Shown one piece after another: positions 34,230 to 45,226 of a stretch of 64,000 nucleotides of DNA. How positions within the stretch are numbered: position 1 is the first letter of the stretch; the number at the start of each line of letters is the position of its first letter. A program made the position numbers and the translations under genes. The notes beneath the pieces were generated by a model. That model saw only the letters and a program-made list of their open reading frames with translations. It had not been told where the DNA came from and made no database searches. The DNA is from Tridacna crocea (lineage: Eukaryota; Mollusca; Bivalvia; Cardiida; Cardiidae), in contig OX031062.1 of the NCBI GenBank assembly GCA_943736015.1, positions 3,516,501 to 3,580,500 on the forward strand. Direction: 5' to 3'.

Positions 34230-34236
34230 TTATAAG
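34230..34236 (+). promoter_or_regulatory. Possible TATA-like box of the Thr-rich GPI gene
   Basis: TTATAAG lies 75 bp before the ATG at 34311 in a stretch free of recognisable repeat. A two-codon upstream ORF (ATG CTG TGA, 34282-34290) lies between, out of frame with the main start. A TATA role is inference; no initiator was pinned down. Confidence 0.3.
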
Positions 34237-34310
34237 CTGCGTAACTCAACAGTAAAAAATCCCTTTTGCTAGTTAGTTTGTATGCTGTGATTGTGCATCC
34301 ATTTTGCAAA

Positions 34311-34374
34311 ATGGCCCAAAAGTTTTCAACAACTTGGCTTTTTATTCTGTGTGTAGCAGCAATCTGTTTTCTCA
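34311..34374 (+). CDS. Small Thr-rich GPI-type protein, exon 1 (signal peptide)
   Basis: First of three exons that join in a single frame to a 78-residue protein. This exon encodes MAQKFSTTWLFILCVAAICF plus Leu: a short polar start, one Lys and a hydrophobic core, a textbook secretory signal peptide. The donor GTAAGT begins at 34375 and leaves phase 1. The ATG is preceded by AAA and has no in-frame upstream ATG, so it is the natural start. Joined to the other exons, the product would be secreted, O-glycosylated on its Thr-rich stalk and held at the cell surface by a lipid anchor. I do not recognise the family; the plan resembles tiny GPI mucins such as CD52, but that is likeness of design only. 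Function unknown. Confidence 0.72.
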
Positions 34375-34439
34375 GTAAGTGTAGTTATATAAATCTTTAT
34401 TTCTTAAAAAAACTTTTTTTTTTCAAATATCTTATATTT

Positions 34440-34870
34440 ATTTCATGCTTTACGGTAGAATATTTAGGTATAGCAGTGAAAATATTTTTCGATATCACAA
34501 AAGTACGACCAGTGAAATACCGATTTTCATGTTCTTGTTGCCTTGGTAAATTGTGTGTGCCTCACAACCAGATGGAAATATGACATCATTTACTTTGCAT
34601 TTCTCACACTTGACGTAATATTGTAATGCATTGCTATGTGGTAGGGGTATGCCATGGGGAATAACGGAAAAGAACTGTACTGTACTTTGATAGAAATCCT
34701 CCCAGAAAGGGTTAAAAGCATGAAACACATAGAATATTTGGGTTTTTTTGGCGAAAGATCAAAATTTATTTCATCTCGTGAACACCATCTGTAATATTAC
34801 CGATGGTGTTCACTCGATGAAATAAATTTCAATCTTTCAGTGATAAAAACAAATATCTTGTATTTCTTAA
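34440..34870. mobile_element. Fold-back family Y, copy 4
   Basis: Hairpin AAATTTATTTCATCTCGTGA facing TCACTCGATGAAATAAATTT at 34763-34830, plus the CACAACCAGATGGAAATATG flank. It lies in intron 1 of the Thr-rich gene. Confidence 0.65.
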
Positions 34871-35167
34871 TCAATAGACATTTATCAACATAAAGCAATT
34901 TAACACATGGGCTAGGCATCCATAATCTATAAACAAAATATCATTTCCTTTATTTTGTTGATGAAAAATCTTTATTTCTTAGAAAAATGTTTGTTTTGTA
35001 TTGTTTTTGTTAATTTTATATTTCATATTTTCTATTCAATGGGTATCATCAACTGAAGCATACTTAAGCAAAATTGCACACATAATGCTAACAGCATAAC
35101 TTTTCCTTTATTTCTTAACAGTAAATCTTTACTTCTTTGAAAAAAAAACTCAATTCTTTTTAATAAT

Positions 35168-35360
35168 TTAACCCTTAGTCTGCTTATCGCGACTCGCTGA
35201 CCTTTTGCGGGCAGTATAGATCAAGATCAGACTGCACCTTCTGTGCAGTCTGATCTTGGATCTACACTGCTCAATTAGAAGATATTATTCCCCAAAACAT
35301 ATCTTTGAAATAAGAATATTTGGGGTGTTTCGTATCGAACTGAAAATTTCAATTTAGTAA
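35168..35360. mobile_element. Fold-back family Z, reference copy
   Basis: Begins TTAACCCTTAGTCTGC and carries a hairpin with AGATCAAGATCAGACTGCAC facing GTGCAGTCTGATCTTGGATC, then TATTATTCCCCAAAACATA. Related copies at 12651, 30068, 33780, 43956, 44358, 44834, 45873, 54708 and 58314. The TTAA and CCCTT ends suggest a second piggyBac-type MITE. Confidence 0.65.
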
Positions 35361-36454
35361 CGCAGTAGGATAAGAGTAATCCCTTTCCCAAACAACAAAT
35401 TTTAGACTCTTCCAAACTGAAAGAGTTTGCAGACCACAATTCGAGGGCTCAACGCAAAACTATTCTAACTGTGTTTTGACAAATTTTTCAGGAGAGGGAA
35501 AAAACTGATTCATTTTTCTTGTATTGGCTTTTTTAAACCATTTTATCCACCAACATACCTGAAATCACTTGGGAAACAACAAATACTTGAAAGTTTTAAT
35601 GAAAAAAATTTTATTTTGATTTTATAGCACATTTTTCAACTTAGAATAGTTTTGCACTTGAAATCACGAAAAATGTTATGGGATTTGTTTTGCAAGACTA
35701 TTCTATCTTAAGTTGGAATAGTTTTGCAATACAAAAACAAACAAAAACCCAAAAAGGGTGATGGCAAAACTATTCCAACTTAAATTTTCAGTTCTAGGCT
35801 ACTTTTCTGATGACTCATAGGTCTATACTTTGACCTTTGAGGTGATATGACAATACTGCATGTATGCCGAGTCTTTCTTAACTGTAAAATTATAAGCCAA
35901 CTATTTTCCCGAGTGGAACACACACATGCATTGTTTGAAACATAAGCAAAATTAGATTTTCAAAGCACTCTAATCACAACAGTTTCAAGAAAAAAATATC
36001 TGAAATGGTAATAAGAAAAATACTTTGCCATAAAGTAGTTTTCTTAAAATATTATGTAGTTAATATCTTCCCCTGAGCCAGTCAGGTTTTGGAATCATGA
36101 TCACCTCCCATGATTGCTACCAATCATGATGAACAAATGACACAATTATGAAATTCTTTGTTTATAGTAATACTTGGTAAATCTTATGTGTATAATTGTG
36201 AGCAGTTAAAGTTTTTCCACCTGTATTGTCCAATTGTCCCATAGACATCTTACTGATATAAAAGAAAATGAAATACTAGGTGGACTCTTTGAATGACCAT
36301 TTTTGCAGATGGATATTTAATCATTGTACTTCCCACTAATGATAGGTGGCTGATCATCAGAAAGCTGTTTTATACTGCTTTTTTGGATTCACAACAGACT
36401 GGATAATTCTAAGACACTGAACCAAGTGAATGTTTTAGACAGAGCTATGTAATT

Positions 36455-36668
36455 GTTGTTGTGTCTGTGGTCATGAGGTAGAGCGTCGGCCTCATAACCT
36501 AAAGGTCCTGAGTTTGATTCCAGGGAGCAGGTGTCAACTTTGGGATTTTCATTGGCCTACACATTCTGTGCAAGTACTGGTGTAGTTCCCAGGAAGCAGA
36601 ATTGAGAGAGATTAGTATAAGTTGTAAGAACTTGTTTCTCAATCGATGTAAAATAAATATGTTTAAAA
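36455..36668 (+). mobile_element. tRNA(Met-like)-derived SINE
   Basis: Head with GTGGTCATGAGGTAGAGCGT, CAT in the anticodon position (CCTCATAACC) and a B-box-like GAGTTTGATTCC; body with CAAGTACTGGTGTAGTTCCC and tail TGTAAAATAAATATG. Located inside the 4.4 kb element. Confidence 0.7.
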
Positions 36669-37784
36669 TATAATTGTTATACTGTAAAACAATATCATTC
36701 AAATCTTTGTGATTTATACAGAGTGTTCTGAGCTCTTCCTCGAAAAGCTTTTGCTTTTCTGTATCCACATCATGAGAATTTAAAATGATGGCTTTTTATT
36801 CCTATCTTTTAAAGATCTCGGAAATCTGAAACATCCATCATAACAACATGGTTTTGGTCTCAAGCGTAACATAGCAAAAACTGCTGTAACTGAGCTATTA
36901 TGATCTCCCAAAGTTAGTTGTTTTCAAAGATCAAGAATCAAATTTCATTATCTTCCCTATATTTAGGAGCAATAGATTTCTGGAAAGGTCTGGGCAGTGC
37001 CACCTGAATGTGATCAACATTACCAAAAGTTACAAGCTAACTCAAGAAATCACCCAAAAGCAGAGGCATAAACAGCACCAGTAATAGTATTAAGATTGTT
37101 CGAATGATCAGAATCAGAATTAAATTGACCTTTTTTTTTAAGTGAGGGAAGGGATAAATTATAGATACACATAGAGAAATTTAAAGATGCCCATGTATTA
37201 AACCAGATATCAAAGCTCAGCACCTTCTAGTTTCAGAGAAGAAACCTAGACATTCAATGTCCTGTATTTAGCAAATGCTTGTGGAACCCAACACAGTTCA
37301 AAGTGAGTCTTCTGGGGTAGACATGGCCCTGCCCTTTGGTCATAATTATGTTTCAGAAAGTTTATAAATTATATATCTTCTTTTCTGAAACCATTGAAAT
37401 ATATGATATTTGAGAATATTTTTTATCACTAGTATTATCAAATAGTATTATTTGAGTGTTGTCCAAAGTGTGTCCATGGGGACAGCTAACATTTTGAAAA
37501 AGTATTCTTTTTGGCCCAAACCAAAGTTACTCTAACACTTTGCTGAAGCCTAGTTAGTTCTTATAAGTCCTGTAATATCATCTCACTGTCCTCAAATTAT
37601 ATTGTCCAAAATAATTCCAAGGATGGCCTGGTCCTGGATTCAGTTGTTTAAGAGTTCAGTATTTAAAAACTTGGGTACCTTGTCCCTAACCACCAGACCT
37701 ACAGCTTTGATACATGTATGTAGCTGTATGTAGCATGTCTTTAGTAGCCCTCTGCCAAACATTTTCATAATTTAGTACCCTTGA

Positions 37785-37915
37785 TGCAGAATGCTGTAGA
37801 AAACAATCTTCTACTTTTCCAATACAGTATTCCAACCTTTTACAGACATCCCGTCAAGAGAACCACATTTGTCATCTGCAAATGCTTTCAGTCAGGAGTA
37901 TGTCATATTATGGTA
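37785..37915 (-). mobile_element. TTAA MITE, decayed, inside the 4.4 kb element
   Basis: GTAGAAAACAATCTTCTAC and TCATCTGCAAATGCTTTCA are recognisable. Confidence 0.45.
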
Positions 37916-40659
37916 TTTCAAAAACAGTCCTAACATGAGAGTCCTATGTTCTAGATCTGTTGTAGCCTCGTTTCTTTTCATGGAATTGTAAGGTCCATAC
38001 TTATAGTGAAAATATGTGTATGAATCATTGTCAAATGTCAGATGATCAAAAGTGCTCAAACTGTGTTCCATCAGGTCAAATATGAGCACTTTCCAGACCC
38101 AGCCTTTGGTGATCACATGTTTAACTGATGAAAATGGGTTCACCTTCAGCAGTCGACTATGCTTAGATCAAGCATTTGATACCTTTAGATACCATCATCA
38201 TGAAACAATAGATTCAAATGCTGCCCATGCTTTTTGAAAATGGCTCCATTTTCAAATTAGCTCCTATAAACTAAGCTAATTAATTGGTGCATCATGATCC
38301 AGGTTTTTTTGTTTAGGTCTACCGAACTGAATTTTTCTATATTAGTATCTAAAAGAATGCAGTGCTGATATAGCAAAAGACTGTGCAAGTCAAAGTGCCA
38401 AGTTTCCTTTATACAAATTTACATCATTTTAGATACAAGCATCACTTCAAGTAATTGTTTGGTGATCACTTTTTCCAACATAATCAGATGGAAAGGACTG
38501 AAAAGTACCTGTCGATATTGAATACTTTAACACTTTTTTAAATATTATATTTTGTAATAAAAGAGAATACAGGAAGCTTAAAGAGCTTCAAGTTTTGGTC
38601 CTCATAGACCTCATAGAGTTGTACTGCACTATTAGAGATTCCAATTCAGCCACATAGGTCATGTATATATTATTTGAAACATATGTAACTTGCATCAAAT
38701 TTAACCATTTCAAGATAAAAAAATAATTTTGGCTTTAACATTTTTAAGAGTTGATGTATTTGTAAGATGTACCAGAAAGTGGATAAAGTGGATATTAGTA
38801 TTTCCTTGATGATTTTCTTAAGAATATTTTTGTGTGTTAGTATTCATAGAATTAAAAGCAAATTGTGACATTCTATAGTGATCATCAAATCAAATGTTTC
38901 AAAGTTTTTAAATAAACATTTCAGGTGGGAATAAATGTATGCAGGGATTTCAGTAGCATCAGTTTAATGAATTCAACTGATATTTATTAGACATAATTAA
39001 ACATACGAGCTGCAGAACAGTATCAATGACTGTTCACATATTTAATTATGAAATAACAGCATGGTTTGACAACGTAAAGACTGGGAATAGTCTGCACATG
39101 CAGAAAAATTGATCTGAGACATCTTTACTCACAAACTGATTCCTTTTCAGCCAGACAAGAGTGTGGCCAACCTATATCCATCATTTCATTGCTTGTGCTG
39201 CATTTTGACAACCTAAGATTTAGTGGTTTTCCAAACTTTTAAGTGATGTTCAAGGGCCATATTAATAAATATGGCTGAATGGGATAAATGAAAAGGAGTG
39301 AAACACATCTAGTAGAGGATCTTTACCTAATGTTGATCATAAAATTAATCTTAAAGTAATTCAAAATGGCCACTTTGTTAAATAAGTTGAAGTCAAAGCA
39401 CAGAGTATCAAAGTGTACAACTTTTTTCCATTAAAGTTGTTAAATCTTTCTCACCATAGGCTTAGATAAAGGTCAGATAGAATAGCTACACAGTTTAAGA
39501 AAAGTATTATGAAATCAGAAGCAAGATTTAAGATGTAATCAAAACCTAAAAATCAAGATAGAATAGTCTTGCACTTTGAATTTGAACTTTTCATGCTTGA
39601 TTTTAGAGCAATACTATGCTAACTTGAGTTAGAATAGTTTTGCACCAAGAGTATCCCAATTTGAAGATAGAATATCTTCTAAAAAATTGAATATCTCCAA
39701 AACTACTTGGCGTATTACTGCCATATTTTAACATAACGTGTATCATACCATTTTAATCCAATAAATGCAAAAAAACAATTTTTGACAAAAAGTGAGTTAG
39801 AATAGTTTTGCGTTGACCCCTCGAATTCTAACTTTCATAACAATGGCAGAAAATTATCCGAATGGGCAGAAAACACTGTGGGAAAAGGAGAAATTGCTCG
39901 TTACGGTGTTTTCAAAAGACTTGTACTGCAAACACATAAAAACGAAGGCTTGTGTGGGAAAGGGGTAATGATTTCTAATCAATAGTCTATATCAACTAGA
40001 AGTAATTATGCAAAGGCACCACGCTTATAATGCAAACGACTGAATTTTTTCCTTTATTTCTTGGTAATGAATATTTATTTCATAGAAAAAACTTTTTTTT
40101 TTTGTTAATATTTCAGATTTCTCTTAATATTTCACATTTTTTATTCAACAGACAAGATAAACCTGAAGCAATTTTATGCAAGAGTCTAGCCGTTGTCTGA
40201 GCATGTCATATTCTTTGAAGATTCGACCGTCTTATATGACACATCACCAGCCCCAAAAGCGGGCTGACTGTAATAATTATATTACGCTCTATAAAGTAGC
40301 AATGTAGAAAATAGCTTGGATCAATACGTTTGAGGAGAAATGAGACCTGCTTTAGCTCCAGATTTCTCTAAACTGCTGATCATAGCTAAGTGAATTACAC
40401 GAGGTAGCGTTTTATTGAGTAAACATTTATTCTAGTTTGAAATTCAAAGTAACGGTTGTCGCGTAGGAAAGTGGTTCGGTTCTGTACCCAGGATGCTTGT
40501 ATCAGATAGATGAGTATTTATAGAATGCCATCTAGCGGGAGATAATGAGAGTCTATAATGCAAACAATTTAATTGTTCCTTTATTTCATGAAAGTATGGA
40601 GGGTAATCAAATGGTTGTGCCTGATATCAAAAATCTGTCACTTGAATAAAGTGTGATGC

Positions 40660-40745
40660 TATTGCCCTTGTGGATTATTTCTTGTGCCTCATAACTCATA
40701 ACTGTGGTTTATTGAATGATAAACCACAACCGAAAAAAGATTGTT
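40660..40745. mobile_element. Relic of the 15441-type fold-back
   Basis: TGTGGATTATTTCTTGTGCC and CATAACTGTGGTTTATTGAA. Confidence 0.55.
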
Positions 40746-40747
40746 TC

Positions 40748-40976
40748 TTAACTCATTCTCACACGACAAAATTTTAGGTTTGTCCAGATCGAAAGCATTT
40801 GCAGACGACAAAATAAAGGTGACTGAAAATTTGAAATTTGTTTTGTGTAGTGAAGAACACATTGTGGGAAAAGGAGAAAATGCTGGTTACCAGCATTTTC
40901 TCCTTTTCCCAAAATGTTTTCCAAAGGCTTCTTTCTCAGGGTCGTCAAAATTAGGGATTGTGTGGTAATGGGTTAA
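40748..40976 (+). mobile_element. TTAA MITE, subfamily A, complete
   Basis: Both TTAAs intact. Confidence 0.85.
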
Positions 40977-41180
40977 ACCATGAAGGGGAAACAAGTTCAT
41001 ACTATGAGTAAAAGCGCTGATGCAGATTATATTCCATTGAATAACCTAACGGGTACGTATAATTAATTTCCATAGAAGGAAGTCCCTCTATAATTTAAAG
41101 AATGCTATCATGCTATATAGAATGACCTAGATTTTACCATGCTTTTGTTGTGCTTTGTTTATAGAACCGAATTCTTGTTA
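40977..41180. repeat. Third copy of the 15763-type direct repeat
   Basis: GGGGAAACAAGTTCATACTA, ATATTCCATTGAATAACC and GTTTATAGAACCGAATTC. It ends about 20 bp before exon 2 of the Thr-rich gene. Confidence 0.6.
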
Positions 41181-41203
41181 CAATTTTTGTTTATCGTTGA
41201 CAG

Positions 41204-41329
41204 GTTGTGTCAAAGCAAATAACACCACTACAAAAACAATAACAACAACTACGCCTATGCCTAATGGGACTACAACCAGTTCCCCAATGACCACCCATCA
41301 TTCAGGGGCTGGAGCCATAGTTGTTTCCA
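41204..41329 (+). CDS. Small Thr-rich GPI-type protein, exon 2 (mucin-like stalk)
   Basis: The exon reads CVKANNTTTKTITTTTPMPN, then GTTTSSPMTTHHSGAGAIVV, then S. It is rich in Thr/Ser/Pro, expected of an O-glycosylated stalk, with three N-glycosylation sequons (NNT, NTT, NGT) and a single Cys. The SGAGA segment supplies small residues suited to a GPI omega site. The acceptor is CAG at 41201-41203 and the donor GTAAGG begins at 41330. The exon enters and leaves in phase 1, matching its neighbours. It lies just after a decayed repeat copy (40977-41180), so the branch and pyrimidine region may be partly repeat-derived. Codon phase agreement over three separated exons is the main support. Confidence 0.72.
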
Positions 41330-41418
41330 GTAAGGCTCTTTTTCTACAGAAAAATGAATTTGAACGAAGGCTTTTCAGATGATTGATTGCATGGTGCTTT
41401 GTGTTCCTTTTAGCATTA

Positions 41419-41850
41419 TTCAACCCTTTACCACAGAATTCTGACTTTAACTCTTTACCACACGAGAAAATTTTAGACTGGTCCAAATTGAAAGCGTTTG
41501 CAGACGACAAAATGAAAGTGACTGAAGAATTAAAATTTGTTCTGGGAAGAGTAGAAAACATTGTGGGAAAAGGAGAAAATGCTGGTTACCAGCATTTTCT
41601 CCTTTTCCCACAGTGTTTTCAAAAGGCTTCTTACATAGGGGCGTCAAAAGTAGGGATTGTGTGGTAATGGGTTAAATGACCCTGACAAAGAAGCCTATAG
41701 AAAACATTGTGGGAAAAGAAGAAAATGCTGGTACCCAGCATTTTCTCCTATTCTCGCAGTATTTTCCACACTATCAGTCAGAAATCATCATATTAACAAG
41801 ATTTTATTTGTTGTCTGCAGATAATTTGAAGTTGGTCCAGTCCGAAAACA
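41419..41850 (-). mobile_element. TTAA MITE, subfamily A, split by an inner MITE
   Basis: Left end 41419-41450 (CCCTTTACCACAGAATTCTG) and remainder 41672-41850 (ATGACCCTGACAAAG onwards) join at TTAA, a site present in the element's own consensus. Confidence 0.8.
41447..41675 (+). mobile_element. TTAA MITE, subfamily A, nested in another copy
   Basis: Complete copy with TTAA on both sides, inserted at the internal TTAA of the outer copy. Confidence 0.85.
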
Positions 41851-42018
41851 ACGAAAAAGTGGACTTGTCCAAGTTGCAAGTTTATTTACAGACTATACTT
41901 TAAATGTGGCTTATATGATGGAATTTACCTTTGATATTATAAAATTTTCGTGGAAAAGGAGTCATTTTTTTCCTTTTCAAACAATGTTTTAAAAGGGCCT
42001 CTTTCTCTGGGTTGTTAA
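41851..42018 (+). mobile_element. TTAA MITE, decayed
   Basis: GGACTTGTCCAAGTTGCAAG arm and GGCCTCTTTCTCTGGGTTG arm remain. Confidence 0.5.
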
Positions 42019-42243
42019 ACCCTTTCTCAAACGACAAATTTTGGACTCTTCAAAACTAAAAGACTTTGCAAACGACAATTTCAACTTTGATGAAAATGGC
42101 CGACAGTTCTCCAAACGGGTATAAAACACTGTGGGAAAAGGTGAAATTGCTCGATATGAGCAATTTCTCCTTTTCCCACAGTGTTTTCCAAAGACTTGTA
42201 CTGCAGACACATAAAAACCAGGGCTTGTTTTGGAAAGGGTTAA
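42015..42243 (+). mobile_element. TTAA MITE, subfamily B, complete
   Basis: Palindrome AAATTGCTCGATATGAGCAA, with loop change. Confidence 0.85.
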
Positions 42244-42329
42244 GGCAGTACCTCCTTCTTTTGCTTATAGTGCAACATCGAATAAAATTTCTTGTGAGTT
42301 GACATGCAAAAAATTGCCCAATAGAAAAA

Positions 42330-42425
42330 AAGGTTCATCCAAAGACAGCCAGTGCAGGCTGACCTGGGTCGATACTCTTTGCAGATGCATTAAGCACCCT
42401 TTTTGCATAGCATGTCTCAAATTCA
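42330..42425. mobile_element. Fold-back family W, partial
   Basis: CAGTGCAGGCTGACCTGGGT and TTTGCAGATGCATTAAGCAC. Confidence 0.5.
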
Positions 42426-42473
42426 TCGATATTCATGAAATGAAAGTTTTATTTCAAATATTTCAATTTAATA

Positions 42474-42703
42474 CTTTCTCATTACCACACAATCCCTACT
42501 TTTGACGCCCCTAAGAAAGAAGCCTTTAGAAAACATTGTGGGAAAAGGAGAAAATGCTGGTAACCAGCATTTTCTCCTTTTCCAACAAAGTTTTCTACCC
42601 TTCACAAAACAAATTTCAAATGTTCAGTCACTTTTTTTTTTGTCGAATGCAAATGCTTTCAATTTGGGCAAGCCTAAACTATTGTTGTTTGGTAATGAGT
42701 TAA
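42474..42703 (-). mobile_element. TTAA MITE, subfamily A, complete
   Basis: Left TTAA lost. Lies in intron 2 of the Thr-rich gene, 46 bp before exon 3. Confidence 0.8.
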
Positions 42704-42749
42704 TCCGCTCTTCAGGACTTTCAGCCCTTTGATTTCTCTTTTTTTCCAG

Positions 42750-42796
42750 GTATTGTGGTGCTACTGCTTGCTTTGACACCAAGGTTCCTACACTAG
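42750..42796 (+). CDS. Small Thr-rich GPI-type protein, exon 3 (hydrophobic tail)
   Basis: After a strong acceptor (a T/C tract ending CAG at 42747-42749), the exon completes Ser in phase 1 and reads IVVLLLALTPRFLH then TAG. Together with AIVVS of exon 2 it forms a hydrophobic C-terminal segment following small residues, as in GPI-attachment signals. The six-residue TPRFLH end could alternatively be a very short cytosolic tail of a type I membrane protein. No canonical AATAAA was seen soon after the stop. A subfamily A MITE ends 46 bp before the exon. Confidence 0.7.
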
Positions 42797-43036
42797 AGAC
42801 TGATATGAAAAAAACCTTTTCAAAGACTTTAGAATATTTGCCACAGATATAAATAATATGTTTATTTCTCGCTTTGAAATATAGCAGCCGTATCAACATG
42901 TTTTACCAAATGTTATTTTTTTCTGTTCCTCTATCTGTTACACTCTATTGTTTTTGAATTTTGTAAAACTTGTAAAGGATGTCAGAACTGACCTGGTAGG
43001 GCGAGGTCAACCTTTCACATCAGTTGACCTGTTTAA

Positions 43037-43234
43037 TTAATTACCAAACGGCAATATTTTAGGCTTGGCCAAATTGAAAGCATTTGCCAACAACAAATAA
43101 AAGTGACTGACAATTTGAAAAATTGTTTTGTCAAGGGTAAAAAAACATTTTGGTAAAAGGAGAAAATGCTGATTCTATCTAAAGGATTCTATCGCATGGT
43201 CATCAAAAGAAGGGATTGTGTGGTAATGGTTTAT
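43037..43234 (+). mobile_element. TTAA MITE, subfamily A, one palindrome arm deleted
   Basis: AAAGGAGAAAATGCTG is followed directly by the distal arm. Confidence 0.7.
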
Positions 43235-43485
43235 TTTTCATTTTAGTGACTTCCAGCCTGTTCCAAATCGTTGGCTGTAAATCTACTAAAATACATGCAT
43301 CCTAATGTCCCAACAGTAGTTTATCAACCTTTGTTTTATGGACACATGAAGTGCGTACTCTTTTACCATCTGAAAACATTGCAAAAAAGGCACTTTTTAT
43401 CCACAATGTTCAATTCTCCCTTCTTTATCTTTATGTTGCATTTCATTATGGATACTCCCAATAATATTTAATGACTTATTTTACT

Positions 43486-43714
43486 TTAACTCTTTACCAC
43501 ACAATGACGACTTTTAATGATGCCGAGGAAGAAGCCTTTTGATAACATTGTGGGAAAAGGAGAAAATGCTGGCAACCAGCATTTTCTCCTATTCCCACAA
43601 AGTTTTCTACACAATCAAAGCAAAATTGCCCCATATGAGCCACTTTGAAATTGTCATCTGCACATACTTTCAATTTGGTTAGGTCCAAATTTGTGCCGTG
43701 GGGTAACAGGTTAA
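43486..43714 (-). mobile_element. TTAA MITE, subfamily A, complete
   Basis: Both TTAAs intact. Confidence 0.85.
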
Positions 43715-43955
43715 TCAAAAATGCAGTAACATTGCTCCAGCCTGCCAGATCAGTTCTTACAGCATATACAACTGTTTGATATTCACTCATGAAAGCACAG
43801 TAGTAGCTAAATGTAAAAAAGGCCAGTGTTCAAATGCCTTTAGATTTACATTGAAGAATTTAAAAGTATAGAAGTCATTGTGAAGACGACAATCTGTTTT
43901 TGTACAGTCAGTCCCAAAGTTAGTCACTGGCAGAGATATCAAGTTCAAAACTAAT

Positions 43956-44175
43956 TTAACCCTTAGGCTGCTAATTGTGATTCACAGACCTTTTGTGGAC
44001 AGTGTAGATCAAGATAAGACTGCACATACTGTGCAGTCTGATCTTGGATCTACACTGTCTGATAAAGAGATATTATTCCTCAAAACATAACTTTGAAATA
44101 GCATAACTTGGGTTTTTGTTTACTTTAGAAATGAAAATTTCCGTTGAGTTATATAGCACCATAACACCATCTTTT
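43956..44175. mobile_element. Fold-back family Z
   Basis: TTAACCCTTAGGCTGC start, hairpin at 43995-44060, then GAGATATTATTCCTCAAAAC. Same order as 35168. Confidence 0.65.
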
Positions 44176-44357
44176 GCTTAATCATTGCCAGATTTCAAAT
44201 TAATTTTTCTGTGTACAACTAACAACTTGATCGATAACTGGGTGCCATCTTCACAATATTTTCCATGCTTTAAAAGGTGTGATTTAATCAAAATGTATTC
44301 CAGTACCTACTTTGTTTTTTTGCCACTATTGAGCATTTAACACTTGTTGTTGCCTTA

Positions 44358-44521
44358 GTAACCAGTGCAGATCAAGATCAGACTGCGAAAAACAGTGCAG
44401 TAAGAACTTTTATCCACACTATCTACTTTTCCAAGATGTTCTTGACAAAAGCAAATGCGACTTGTTTTCCATAGCCTTGATTTAGGTTCCTGTAAACTCA
44501 AGGATGTTTGGTAAAGAGTAA
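44358..44521. mobile_element. Family Z fragment and MITE right-end fragment
   Basis: CAGATCAAGATCAGACTGCG at 44370, then a MITE-like end GGATGTTTGGTAAAGAGTAA. Confidence 0.5.
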
Positions 44522-44752
44522 ATATAATAGCCATTTGAAATTAAAATTTCAAGTTCTATTTTCTTGAATCTATATTTCTATATTTTTTACCTATTTTATT
44601 CAATAACTTTTACAATATTTTTTTCCGGACACCACCATCCCCCCACCCCCTGTTTCCTAGACCCCTAAATGTTTTGAATGACCATCTTTCGATCTTTCAC
44701 CGAAAAAAACAAATATCCTCTATGTATTGGATTTGAACCATCCTGCTAAATA

Positions 44753-44941
44753 CGTAAAGTAAAGTTTTCAATTAAATAGTAAAAACACAAATATTGCTTT
44801 TCCAAAAGTATGTTTTGGGGTTTAATATCTCTTAAGCAGACAGTGTAGATCAAGATCAGACTGTACATTCTGTGCAGTCTGATCTTGATCGACACTGTCT
44901 GCAAAAGGTCAGTGAGTTGCACTCAGCTGCCTGTGGGTTAA
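44753..44941. mobile_element. Fold-back family Z, opposite orientation
   Basis: Hairpin 44841-44900, then GTCTGCAAAAGGTCAGTGAG and the end CTGTGGGTTAA, the mirror of the 35168 start. Confidence 0.65.
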
Positions 44942-44965
44942 GATTTCATGCCAGTACAAGGATGT

Positions 44966-45194
44966 TTAACCCATTACCAAACAACAATATTTTAGACTGG
45001 TCCAAATTGCAAGCGATTGCAGACGACAAAAAAAAAGTGACTGAAAATTTGAAATTTGTTTCGTGAAGGGTAGAAAACATTGTGGGAAAAGGAGAAAATG
45101 CTGGTTACCAGCATTTTCTCCTTTTCCCACATTGTTTTCTGAAGGCTTCTTTCTCAGGGGCGTCAAAAGTAGGGATTGTGTGGTAATGGGTTAA
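44966..45194 (+). mobile_element. TTAA MITE, subfamily A, complete
   Basis: Both TTAAs intact. Confidence 0.85.
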
Positions 45195-45226
45195 ACTTTA
45201 ACTCTGCCAAATAACAAAGCTTTACT

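Larger units (their letters stand above)
35445..39820. mobile_element. 4,376 bp TIR element with TCGA target duplication
   Basis: Ends are 26 bp inverted repeats with one mismatch: GGGCTCAACGCAAAACTATT at the left, and on the other strand GGGGTCAACGCAAAACTATT at the right. TCGA flanks both sides (35441-35444, 39821-39824). The motif GAATAGTTTTGC or its complement recurs inside both ends (about 35644, 35716, 35763; 39561, 39630), as expected of transposase-binding subterminal repeats. The interior has only short open frames, so it is non-autonomous or dead. It contains a SINE and one decayed MITE. Superfamily not assigned. Confidence 0.8.
35377..39968 (+). mobile_element. TTAA MITE, subfamily B, split by a 4.4 kb element
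   Basis: Left part 35377-35444 ends in GCAGACCACAATTCGA; right part 39821-39968 resumes TCGAATTCTAACTTTC and AATGGCAGAAAATTATCC. The two parts align with intact B copies, which fixes the borders of the insertion. Confidence 0.8.

Noticed and set aside
36499..36768. 89-residue minus-strand open frame in the 4.4 kb element as a transposase fragment
   Set aside because: It overlaps the SINE and shows no catalytic or DNA-binding motif.
41298..41561. Minus-strand open frame over exon 2 of the Thr-rich gene
   Set aside because: It runs into MITE sequence; the plus-strand exon has agreeing phases and borders.
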